A DNA stretch of 5,565 nt from Geoglobus sp. (GTDB taxonomy: Archaea; Halobacteriota; Archaeoglobi; Archaeoglobales; Archaeoglobaceae): assembly GCA_027019885.1 (NCBI GenBank), contig JALUWC010000545.1:1-5565 (forward strand), read 5' to 3'. Positions 1-5,565 of the stretch are shown piece after piece. Position 1 is the first letter of the stretch, and the number at the start of each line of letters is the position of its first letter. The notes under the pieces were generated by a model. The model ran no database searches and was not told where the DNA came from. It worked only from the letters and a program-made list of their open reading frames with translations. A program made the position numbers and the translations under genes.

Positions 1-7
1 CTGCCTG

Positions 8-397
8 ATGATTGTTGCTGCGGTTGATGATGAGGACAGAATGGAAAAAGTTGTAAGTTTTGCTGCAGAAGAGGCGAAATTGAGAGGGAAAAGGCTGAAC
101 ATAATTCACTCGCTATTTGGTGGTGACAAAACAGGAGAAAAGGATGTGGAGAGAGCAAGAGAACTCTTAGATAGAGCTGAAAATGTTGCGAAGGAGTATG
201 AAGTTGAGGTTGAAACCCATCTGCTCGTCAGAGGTCTGGAGCCTGCCGATGACATCATAACCTTCAGTGAGGAGAACAATGCAGAACTGATTGTGATGGG
301 AGTCAGAAAGAGGTCTCCTGTTGGAAAGCTTCTCTTTGGCAGTGTTGCTCAGAGGGTTATACTGAACACCGATATACCCGTGATATGCATTAAGTAG
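8..397 (+). CDS. Universal stress protein (UspA family), single domain
   Basis: A 129-residue protein with the fold signature of a single-domain UspA-family protein, a cytoplasmic, usually dimeric nucleotide-binding protein of poorly defined stress or signalling role. The N-terminal strand MIVAAVD carries the usual Asp7. The C-terminal half has the strand ELIVMGV, then the nucleotide-loop region G98-V-R-K101-RSPVGKLLF-G111-S112, and ends in the strand IPVICIK. The spacing matches the ATP-binding pattern G-2x-G-9x-G-(S/T), but the middle Gly is Lys101. The RSPVGKLLFGS version is, as I recall, common in archaeal Usp proteins, so ATP binding is likely but unproven. Length is normal for the family. 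The ATG at 8 gives a typical Usp N-terminus. Only seven bases precede it, so no ribosome site can be checked and a slightly earlier start cannot be excluded. It stands alone on this strand. Confidence 0.9.
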   Translation: MIVAAVDDEDRMEKVVSFAAEEAKLRGKRLNIIHSLFGGDKTGEKDVERARELLDRAENVAKEYEVEVETHLLVRGLEPADDIITFSEENNAELIVMGVRKRSPVGKLLFGSVAQRVILNTDIPVICIK

Positions 398-399
398 GG

Positions 400-416
400 T
401 GAAAATCATTTTTTCA
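400..416 (+). terminator. Possible T-rich terminator after the stress protein gene
   Basis: Six T residues (409-414) lie 12 bases after the TAG stop at 395-397, with more T-rich sequence after them. Archaeal RNA polymerase commonly terminates at oligo-T tracts without a hairpin, and no stem-loop is visible here. The tract overlaps the 3' end of the decayed minus-strand gene, so it may simply be Lys codons read from the other side. Confidence 0.35.
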
Positions 417-732
417 ATTTATCTGCTTCCCTTTCAATCATCTCCATGAAAAGAACTGTTAAAACCTTTGCAATTTCAACAACATGCAATGCCCGATCCT
501 CCTTTTCCATGAGCTCGTCGAGGATGTCATCAAGAAGATTTACAATTGTATCTGCAAAGTTTCAGCAAATATTCCAAATCGTTCTGCAATTCCTCTTCAT
601 GAAGGGAGGATAGTTCAGCATGTGGATCATATCGAGCGCTTCCTCACACAGAAGGCTGCCGCAAACTTTCTTAAGTGATGCTGATCTCTCAACTATAACA
701 ACATCAAAAATTTGCTCAAACAGAAATTCTCA
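406..732 (-). pseudogene. Decayed small helical protein gene with two frame changes, function unknown
   Basis: No intact gene fits here, but the minus strand carries three successive protein-like segments in three frames. Segment 1 (about 729 to 620) contains FEQIFDVVIVERSASLKK and EEALDMIH. Segment 2 (about 622 to 556) reads AELSSLHEEELQND and EYLLKL. Segment 3 (558 to 406) runs from FADTIVNLLDDILDEL to a Lys-rich end at TGA (406-408). Joined, they give about 107 residues of regular amphipathic, Glu/Lys/Leu-rich helix, which is unlikely for random intergenic sequence. No start codon is clear, and a TGA (730-732) lies in frame just before segment 1, so the N-terminus is lost or also damaged. 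I do not recognise the family. It lies downstream of the ATPase gene on the same strand and is convergent with the stress protein gene, nine bases from its stop. Sequencing errors could mimic the frameshifts. Confidence 0.55.
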
Positions 733-756
733 GACTTCTAAAACAAAGCCCCGAGT

Positions 757-2142
757 TTAGCGAGCTCTGATTTGTCTCTCAAAGTCCTTCAGATCAAAGC
801 AATAAACTTTCTTTCCCTCAAACTCTTGGATCTTCTTGCTAAAACTTTTGGCAAAGACAGCCATATATTCTTCTCTGCTATTGTTATTCCAGCTGACACC
901 TGCTGCTTTTTCAACCAGTTTACTGCATACTTTCTGTGCATTGATTTTATCCTTCCACTTGCACTCCGCAAACAAAATTTCCCTGGTTTTTTCGCTGATA
1001 GCAACTATATCGATCTCCATCTCTTTGTGCCACCACCTGCCTGTTTTTGTGAAGGTAAATGGTAGGAGATCATACACCATTTCTCGGCATACTTTTTCAA
1101 AAATGGTTGAAATGTACATCCCAAAATCTTCTTTAAACGTATCAAAGATCCTGTTTGCTACCTCACTCTCTATGAGTGTCTTGTTTGGGTAAACGAACCT
1201 GAACCAGAAATTGTAATAGTTGTCTTCAAAAACGTAATACGCATTTCTCAGTTCTTTTTCCACCGTTACCGGAAATTCCTTTTTTATAACGTGAATTCTG
1301 AGAAGTGTTTGGAGATATTTGGATACTAAGGTTTTGTCCAGACCGGTGAAGTTCACGATTTCCCCCTGTTTATGCTTTCCAGATGCTATGGCCTTCAGTA
1401 TGTTGAAATAGTTTGCAGGTTCTCTTAATTCCTGTTTCAGGAGAAACTCTGCCTCACTGTAGAGAAATTCTCCCTGCCTGAAAACATGTACTTTCAGATT
1501 TTCTTCAAAACTGAGCTCCGGATCAAACTTCAGGATATAGGCAGGTATCCCATCAGTAACTGAATAAACCTTTATCAGATCCTCTACACCATAGAACGGA
1601 AAGAAACTTCTGAGATGTTTGAATTTAAGAGGTAGTAGCTTCCACTGACCGCTCCGTCTGCCATAGAGAGGTGAATTATACGACAGGGTGTGGTCTTCCA
1701 TCATGGATATGCTCGATCCCAGGAGGATCAGGCAAACGTCTCTTTTTGACAGGATGGTGTCCCATATTTTCTGGAAAATGGAAGGTATGGCTTTGTTAGA
1801 TCTTACAAGATATGGGAACTCATCTATGATTACCACAGGCTTGTTCCTTGCTCTTTTCGAAAATTCTTCAAACAATTCTACCCAGTCTTTTATATCTGCC
1901 TTTTTGAAAAGGTTGTCTTCAAGATACTCCGCCATGACCTTCTGGAGTTCTTTTAAATTTTCAAAATCCCCTCTCTCGTCTGCAAGAAAATATATTGAAG
2001 GTTTATTCTTCGCAAACTCCAGCACCAACTTGGTTTTCCCTATTCTTTTCCGACCATATACTATGATGAGACTGCTCGCATTTTTGTAATTCTTTTCGAG
2101 AAAATTAAGTTCCTCCTTTCGGTCAATAAAGAGTTGCACCAT
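757..2142 (-). CDS. Archaeal AAA-type ATPase (ATPase_2 domain) with C-terminal DUF234 / PD-(D/E)XK-like domain
   Basis: A 461-residue protein of the archaeal STAND/AAA-like ATPase family. Residues 1-210 form the P-loop domain: FIDRKEEL near the N-terminus, Walker A G30-RKRI-GKT37, Walker B VVIID107-E108, a sensor-like LILLGSS around 138-144, and the family block SPLYGRRSGQ (157-166) with its likely arginine finger, followed by DGIPAYIL. Residues about 245-290 look like a winged helix (ILKAIASGKHKQGEIVNFTGLDKTLVSKYL, read in two halves). The C-terminal DUF234 part starts around YYVFEDNYYNFWFRFVYPN and holds a nuclease-like core, E376-I-D378 then E393-C-K395. All ATPase and nuclease-like residues are present and the length is typical. 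The family is abundant and patchily distributed in archaea, often tied to mobile or selfish loci, and has no established cellular role. The ATG at 2142 follows a TATA-like box at leaderless distance. It is transcribed away from the CoA-transferase genes and is probably monocistronic. Confidence 0.9.
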   Translation of the reverse strand: MVQLFIDRKEELNFLEKNYKNASSLIIVYGRKRIGKTKLVLEFAKNKPSIYFLADERGDFENLKELQKVMAEYLEDNLFKKADIKDWVELFEEFSKRARNKPVVIIDEFPYLVRSNKAIPSIFQKIWDTILSKRDVCLILLGSSISMMEDHTLSYNSPLYGRRSGQWKLLPLKFKHLRSFFPFYGVEDLIKVYSVTDGIPAYILKFDPELSFEENLKVHVFRQGEFLYSEAEFLLKQELREPANYFNILKAIASGKHKQGEIVNFTGLDKTLVSKYLQTLLRIHVIKKEFPVTVEKELRNAYYVFEDNYYNFWFRFVYPNKTLIESEVANRIFDTFKEDFGMYISTIFEKVCREMVYDLLPFTFTKTGRWWHKEMEIDIVAISEKTREILFAECKWKDKINAQKVCSKLVEKAAGVSWNNNSREEYMAVFAKSFSKKIQEFEGKKVYCFDLKDFERQIRAR

Positions 2143-2180
2143 GAGTATACTACTCGTGTTTCAACTATTTAAAAATTTCC
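2143..2180 (-). promoter_or_regulatory. Promoter of the ATPase gene, probably leaderless
   Basis: Read on the minus strand, a TATA-like box TTTTTAAATA (2175 to 2166) is preceded by the purine-rich GGAAA, a plausible BRE. Transcription normally starts about 25 bases after the box centre, near 2145, almost at the ATG at 2142. No GGAG-type ribosome site lies in the 20 bases before the ATG, which agrees with a leaderless message. Confidence 0.6.
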
Positions 2181-2182
2181 AA

Positions 2183-2199
2183 CTTTGATCTCCCTTTGA
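2183..2199. repeat. CTTTGA direct repeat between the divergent promoters
   Basis: CTTTGA occurs at 2183-2188 and again at 2194-2199, 11 bases apart from start to start, about one helical turn. The pair sits between the two outward-facing TATA boxes, where a regulator bound to one face of the DNA could affect either gene. A six-base repeat at this distance can arise by chance, so the operator role is only a suggestion. Confidence 0.3.
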
Positions 2200-2210
2200 C
2201 TGGACTAACA

Positions 2211-2253
2211 CCAAATTTTTATAAGAAATAATCATTGAATTAATTTGGAGGTG
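2211..2253 (+). promoter_or_regulatory. Promoter and ribosome site of the CoA-transferase operon
   Basis: CCAAA (2211-2215, BRE-like) is followed by the TATA box TTTTTATAAG (2216-2225). Transcription would start near 2245, leaving a very short leader with a strong Shine-Dalgarno sequence GGAGGTG at 2247-2253. This ribosome site, five bases before the TTG at 2259, decides the start of the first transferase gene. Confidence 0.6.
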
Positions 2254-2258
2254 GTGTT

Positions 2259-3578
2259 TTGAACAGCTTTGCTGAATTTGCAGAAAACCTGCTTGGTGGC
2301 GATCTGTTTGATAGAGATGAGCCACTGAAGGGTGTGAGAGTTCTTGAAATCTGTTCAGTTGTTCTTGGACCTGCAACGGCAGATATACTGGCTGAATTTG
2401 GTGCAGAGGTGATAAAATTTGAGCCAAAGCGTGGAGACCAGATGAGGTATGTAACGCCCTTTGCATACTACTGGAAGAATCTCTCACCAGGGCTGCTTGA
2501 GCAGAACCACAACAAGTACTGGGTTGGAATGCATTTCGGACATCCAAAGGCAAGAAAGATCCTCTACGATTTTGTTAAGAAGAGCGATGTGGTCATAGAC
2601 AATCTAACCCCCGGCAGGCTTTCAAAGTGGGGTCTCAGCTACAAACAGCTTAGAGAGATAAATCCGAAAATTATACAGCTCCACGTTTCAGGATTTGGAA
2701 GCTGGGGTCCTTTTACCGGTAGAACAAGCTATGATGCCATAGCACAGAGCGAAGGAGGACTGTCGTACATCACTGGACATGAAGGTAGGGGACCGATAAA
2801 GTCAGGAGTTTGGATTGCAGACTGGATAACAGCTCTGATGAGTGCCTTGGCAATTGTTGCAGCCTTGAATTACAGGGAGGTAAGCGGAGAGGGGCAGTTC
2901 ATTGACTATTCTCAGGTTGAAAACGTTACGAGAATCATGGACTGGACATGGCTGTATGTCCACATCACCGGGGATGACAGGGAGAGAGCCGGAAACAGAG
3001 ATCCTGCTGTATGTCCTTCAGATCTTTTCAAATGCAGGGACGGTTGGATTGCAATAACAGCATTCAGCGAGAAAGAATTTGAAGGCCTCTGTAAAGCTAT
3101 GAAGAGAGAAGATCTTTTTGAAAAATTCAAAGATCCCCTTGTAAGACTGAAAGATGAGAATGCGAGATTCATTCTTTTAGAGGTTTCGAAATGGGCCGAA
3201 GACAAAACCTCGGAGGAAATTGAAAAACTTGCAGATGAGCACGGCTTTTCTGCATCAAAAGTTCTTGATGTCGAGGATGTGTATTACAGCCAGCATTTTA
3301 CAGAGAGAAATGCAGTACAGGAGTATGATGATCCCCTTTACGGAAAGCTGATTGAGCCTGCGTATCCCCCAAGAATGGAAACGCCATCAAGACTCAGATG
3401 GGGAGCAAGACCCCTCGGCTTTGACAACGAACACGTACTCTCAAGAATTCTCGGAATGAGCATGGATGAAATTGAGAGACTTTACAATGAGGGAGTGATA
3501 TACAGATGGGATGAGAGCATTCCTGCTCAATGCCCTCCGGATGACTGGGATGGAAAGAGGGGTTTGAAATTCCCGTGA
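2259..3578 (+). CDS. Class III (CaiB/BaiF) CoA-transferase, catalytic-type subunit
   Basis: A 439-residue cytoplasmic family III CoA-transferase (CoA_transf_3), which moves CoA between acyl-CoA and a free carboxylic acid. After a 24-residue N-terminal extension the family core begins at GVRVLEI. It shows [20 protein letters not shown] (44-63), [12 protein letters not shown] with [17 protein letters not shown] (110-147), [11 protein letters not shown] (158-168), the active-site stretch GVWIAD188W with the Asp expected to form the acyl-anhydride intermediate, GEGQFID, and the C-terminal signature [12 protein letters not shown]...EGVI. A tail of about 25 residues (WDESIPAQ onward) follows the usual end. 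The TTG start is supported by GGAGGTG five bases upstream, and no other in-frame start appears before residue 62. It is directly followed by a paralogue that lacks the Asp, so the two probably form one heteromeric enzyme resembling BbsEF. The substrate is unknown, and annotations such as carnitine dehydratase or formyl-CoA transferase should not be taken literally. Confidence 0.88.
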   Translation: MNSFAEFAENLLGGDLFDRDEPLKGVRVLEICSVVLGPATADILAEFGAEVIKFEPKRGDQMRYVTPFAYYWKNLSPGLLEQNHNKYWVGMHFGHPKARKILYDFVKKSDVVIDNLTPGRLSKWGLSYKQLREINPKIIQLHVSGFGSWGPFTGRTSYDAIAQSEGGLSYITGHEGRGPIKSGVWIADWITALMSALAIVAALNYREVSGEGQFIDYSQVENVTRIMDWTWLYVHITGDDRERAGNRDPAVCPSDLFKCRDGWIAITAFSEKEFEGLCKAMKREDLFEKFKDPLVRLKDENARFILLEVSKWAEDKTSEEIEKLADEHGFSASKVLDVEDVYYSQHFTERNAVQEYDDPLYGKLIEPAYPPRMETPSRLRWGARPLGFDNEHVLSRILGMSMDEIERLYNEGVIYRWDESIPAQCPPDDWDGKRGLKFP

Positions 3579-3583
3579 GGTGA
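3577..3583 (+). promoter_or_regulatory. Ribosome site overlapping the upstream stop, coupling the two transferase genes
   Basis: GAGGTGA overlaps the TGA stop (3576-3578) of the first transferase gene and lies five bases before the ATG at 3589. The alternative start GTG at 3580 would lie inside this site and has no ribosome site of its own, so ATG 3589 is preferred. The arrangement suggests translational coupling and matched output of two subunits. Confidence 0.65.
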
Positions 3584-3588
3584 TTCAG

Positions 3589-4938
3589 ATGGAGGAGAAA
3601 ATTGTGGGGATGGCAATAGATCCGGAATATGCAAAGTTCATCTACTCACTCACAAATCCTGATGACATCCACAGCAAGCCGGAGGCATTGGAGGGCGTTG
3701 TTGTGTTAGATCTGAGCTATGGTAGTTATGCCGGACTCTTCGCCTCATCACTGCTTGCCGAGCTTGGAGCTGAGGTGATCAGAATTGAGCCACCTGAAGG
3801 GGATATTGCAAGGAAAATGACGCCCCACGGGATCATGATCGAAGATGCAGGATTGGCCTACATCACAGAGGCGAGAAACAAATACCACATCACGCTGAAT
3901 CTCGAATCGGATGATGGGAAAAATCTGTTCAGGAAACTGGCAAAGAAAGCTGACGTGATCATTGAAACTTTCAAACCCGGCTACATGGATTCCATAGGCA
4001 TTGGATACAGACAGCTCAGAGAAATAAACCCCGGACTCATATACTGTGCTATCCACAGCTACGGACAGTTTGGAGAGGAGAGCAGAAAGCATGGTAACCA
4101 GTCCAACTCTGATCTGACAGATCAGGCTCGTGGAGTTATCATGTCAGTCACAGGAGAACCTGAGCTTGATCCTGACGTGCCAGAAGAATACAAAAAACCT
4201 CTCAGACATGGAAACTGGATGGGATGGTATGCTGGGGGGGCTTTTGCCGCTCTTGGGGTGTTGATTGCATTATTTTACAGACACAAAACCGGTAGAGGAC
4301 AGTTCATAGACATGGCACCTTCTGAGGGGTTGATGGCAGTTGCAAACTATCTCATGCAGTACTTCCACATGTCCGGAGACAAAATGACCAGAGCAGGGAA
4401 TTTTGACTATGCTGTCTTCCCGTACACCTATGTGAAGTCAAAGGACGGATACGTGTTCATTTCAGGATTCACAGATGCAAACTGGGCAGCAGTTTGCGAA
4501 ATAATGAACCGCCCCGATTTGAGAGAAAGGTTCCCAACCATGAAAGAGAGACTGACTCCAGAAAATCAGCCAATCATTCAGCATGAGATTGAGAAGTTTA
4601 CAATGCAGCATACATCGGAGGAACTTCTCAGAATTGTAATGGATTACTCGAGAAGACCTGACAGAAAGGGTACTGTTGTCACGGGAAGGCTTAACTCACC
4701 GAAGGAGGTGATTGAAACAGAACACCACAAAATCAGGAGGACATTTGTACGAATCAAAGACCCGCATTATGGAGACCTTCTGCTACCTAATTCAACTTTG
4801 AGATTCATGTCAAAATCTCCTGGAAGGGTAAAATGGGCATGCAGACCTATTGGAGCGGACAATGAGCTGATATATGGGAGATATATTGGAATCTCAGGAG
4901 ACAAACTGAAAAAACTTAAGAAAAAAGGCATCATCTAA
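3589..4938 (+). CDS. Class III (CaiB/BaiF) CoA-transferase homologue lacking the catalytic Asp; probable non-catalytic partner subunit
   Basis: A 449-residue CoA_transf_3 protein, paralogous to the gene just upstream. A 35-residue N-terminal extension ([20 protein letters not shown]...) precedes the core [16 protein letters not shown]. Then come [53 protein letters not shown] and [14 protein letters not shown], and the C-terminal signature [12 protein letters not shown]...KKGII. The active-site column that is GVWIAD-W in the partner reads GNWMGW-Y here. An ungapped alignment from this Trp-containing block to the shared Y-R puts Trp213 where Asp188 should be, so this subunit should not form the acyl-anhydride by itself. 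It may bind CoA or the substrate and complete a heterodimer. A G7 run (4234-4240) lies just after this block without breaking the frame. The gene starts 10 bases after the partner's stop, and its own stop overlaps that of the convergent hydratase gene. GTG 3580 is a possible alternative start, three residues longer. Confidence 0.86.
   Translation: MEEKIVGMAIDPEYAKFIYSLTNPDDIHSKPEALEGVVVLDLSYGSYAGLFASSLLAELGAEVIRIEPPEGDIARKMTPHGIMIEDAGLAYITEARNKYHITLNLESDDGKNLFRKLAKKADVIIETFKPGYMDSIGIGYRQLREINPGLIYCAIHSYGQFGEESRKHGNQSNSDLTDQARGVIMSVTGEPELDPDVPEEYKKPLRHGNWMGWYAGGAFAALGVLIALFYRHKTGRGQFIDMAPSEGLMAVANYLMQYFHMSGDKMTRAGNFDYAVFPYTYVKSKDGYVFISGFTDANWAAVCEIMNRPDLRERFPTMKERLTPENQPIIQHEIEKFTMQHTSEELLRIVMDYSRRPDRKGTVVTGRLNSPKEVIETEHHKIRRTFVRIKDPHYGDLLLPNSTLRFMSKSPGRVKWACRPIGADNELIYGRYIGISGDKLKKLKKKGII
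4908..4927 (-). terminator. Possible T-tract terminator of the hydratase gene inside the transferase gene
   Basis: Two A6 runs on + (4909-4914 and 4921-4926) flank CTTAAG. On the minus strand they read T6-CTTAAG-T6, beginning nine bases after the hydratase stop at 4935. Two close oligo-T tracts are a good archaeal terminator. On + they encode the Lys-rich end of the transferase ([11 protein letters not shown]), which could by itself explain them. Confidence 0.45.
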
Positions 4939-5565
4939 GCCCAATCTCTTTCCTTTTCAAATTTGGCTTTTCTTTTCTCAATGAATGCCGAAAACCCTTC
5001 CTTAACGTCTTTGCTGGCGAAAGAGACTGCAAAAAGATCCCTTTCATACATAATCCCATCTCTCAGGTTCATCTTAAAGCCCCTGTTAACAGCATGCTTG
5101 ACGAGCATGACAGCGTGAGGTGGCTTCTCCTTGATCTTCTCTGCCACTCTCAAAGCCTCATCCATAAGCCTTTCATGCTCAACAACCCTGTTTACCAACC
5201 CAAGCCTGTATGCCTCCTCTGCATCAATTCTCTCACCTGTAAGACATAGCTCCATCGCCCTTTTCCATCCAATCAGCCTTGCAAATCTCTGCGTGCCTCC
5301 AGCTCCTGGGATAACCCCTATGTTTATTTCAGGCTGTCCAAAGCTTGCCATCTCGCTTGCAATTATTATGTCACATGCCATCGCAAGCTCACATCCTCCC
5401 CCTAAGGCAAATCCATTGATTGCAGCAATAACAGGAATGTCAAGATTTTCAAGCTCCTCAAGAACCCTTCCAAGATCCTCCACAAACCTTCTGGCTTTGT
5501 AAACGTCTGATCTCGAGAACATTTTTATGTCAGCTCCAGCACAGAAAGCTCTACCTTCACCACTC
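4935..5565 (-). CDS. Enoyl-CoA hydratase (crotonase family), N-terminus outside the window
   Basis: The frame stays open to the right edge, so this gene is partial: 209 residues are visible and about 50 are missing relative to the usual 255-260. The Met at 5520-5522 is internal, because the 13 residues before it read [13 protein letters not shown], the classic first oxyanion-hole segment of crotonases. The second oxyanion segment [13 protein letters not shown] follows, with the Glu matching Glu144 of rat enoyl-CoA hydratase, then [19 protein letters not shown], with the Glu matching Glu164. Both catalytic acids are therefore present, which favours true hydration of trans-2-enoyl-CoA to 3-hydroxyacyl-CoA over isomerase-only or other crotonase activities. 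The C-terminal [11 protein letters not shown] is also typical. The gene is convergent with the second CoA-transferase and their stop codons overlap within CTAA (4935-4938). It is probably part of beta-oxidation or degradation of an acid activated by the transferases, although it is not in their operon. Chain-length preference cannot be read. Confidence 0.92.
   Translation of the reverse strand, partial: SGEGRAFCAGADIKMFSRSDVYKARRFVEDLGRVLEELENLDIPVIAAINGFALGGGCELAMACDIIIASEMASFGQPEINIGVIPGAGGTQRFARLIGWKRAMELCLTGERIDAEEAYRLGLVNRVVEHERLMDEALRVAEKIKEKPPHAVMLVKHAVNRGFKMNLRDGIMYERDLFAVSFASKDVKEGFSAFIEKRKAKFEKERDWA
4945..4979 (+). terminator. Possible pyrimidine/T-rich terminator of the CoA-transferase operon
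   Basis: Just after the TAA at 4936-4938 the + strand becomes strongly pyrimidine-rich, with repeated short T runs (CTCTTTCCTTTTC, then GGCTTTTCTTTTCTC). It could end the operon transcript in the archaeal manner, without a hairpin. It lies within the coding sequence of the hydratase tail ([13 protein letters not shown]), whose Lys and Glu codons give the same composition. Confidence 0.35.

Noticed and set aside
484..678. Plus-strand 64-codon open frame with ATG in the stretch between the stress protein and ATPase genes
   Set aside because: No clear ribosome site, no recognisable family and irregular composition. The opposite strand reads as a better protein across three frames, so this looks like a shadow of the remnant.
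772..1192. Plus-strand open frames opposite the ATPase gene (also 1688-2089)
   Set aside because: They lie fully antisense to a gene with intact Walker motifs, and their translations are Ser/Leu/Phe-rich with no domain features.
2161..2553. Minus-strand 130-codon open frame covering the divergent promoter and the start of the first transferase gene
   Set aside because: It overlaps the ATPase promoter and is antisense to conserved CoA-transferase sequence. Its translation is Gln/Ser/His-rich without family features.
2912..3205. Minus-strand open frame inside the first transferase gene (and 3748-4092 inside the second)
   Set aside because: Antisense shadows of well-conserved coding sequence with no start signals of their own.
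4109..4125. Inverted repeat CTGATCT-GAC-AGATCAG inside the second transferase gene
   Set aside because: Perfect 7-base arms, but deep in conserved coding sequence and with no second copy seen, so most likely chance rather than an operator or terminator.
5131..5502. Plus-strand 123-codon open frame opposite the hydratase gene
   Set aside because: Antisense to the crotonase catalytic motifs, and the translation is low-complexity Ser/Ala/Pro-rich.
4935..5522. Taking the hydratase to start at the Met at 5520-5522 as a complete 195-residue protein
   Set aside because: The frame continues upstream through [13 protein letters not shown], an essential crotonase oxyanion-hole segment, to the window edge. 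The gene is therefore cut by the window and not short.

Overview
The window looks archaeal, and an Archaeoglobales-type organism (Archaeoglobus, Ferroglobus or Geoglobus) would fit, although the genus is inference. The support is an archaeal-type ATPase with the DUF234/nuclease-like tail, BRE/TATA-like promoters about 25 bases before the expected transcript starts, one apparently leaderless gene, strong GGAGGTG ribosome binding sites, heavy use of AGA/AGG and ATA codons, and acyl-CoA metabolism genes of the kind that are expanded in that group. No RNA gene, CRISPR array, insertion sequence or origin was seen.

Layout from left to right. (1) A small universal stress protein gene on + (8-397). 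(2) About 350 bases without an intact gene (398-756). This stretch holds the decayed remains of a small minus-strand gene, readable only by changing frame twice. (3) An archaeal AAA-type ATPase of the ATPase_2/DUF234 class on - (757-2142). (4) A 116-base divergent promoter region with two TATA-like boxes facing away from each other and a CTTTGA direct repeat between them. (5) Two adjacent, translationally coupled class III (CaiB/BaiF) CoA-transferase genes on + (2259-3578 and 3589-4938). (6) An enoyl-CoA hydratase gene on -, convergent with the second transferase and overlapping it by four bases. It runs off the right edge, so its N-terminus is missing.

The metabolic core is the transferase pair plus the hydratase. 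The two transferases are paralogues but differ at the active site. The first has the Asp expected to form the acyl-anhydride intermediate (Asp188), and the second has Trp in that column. This suggests a heteromeric enzyme with one catalytic and one non-catalytic subunit, in the style of succinyl-CoA:benzylsuccinate CoA-transferase (BbsEF). Such an enzyme would activate an organic acid by moving CoA from a donor such as succinyl-CoA, and a crotonase-family hydratase would then act on an unsaturated CoA ester in a beta-oxidation-like route. The substrate cannot be read from the sequence. The stress protein, gene remnant and ATPase have no evident link to this pathway.

I do not see a clearly new defence or mobile system. 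The most unusual points are the asymmetric transferase pair, the multi-frame gene remnant, and the convergent gene ends whose coding sequence seems to double as terminators.
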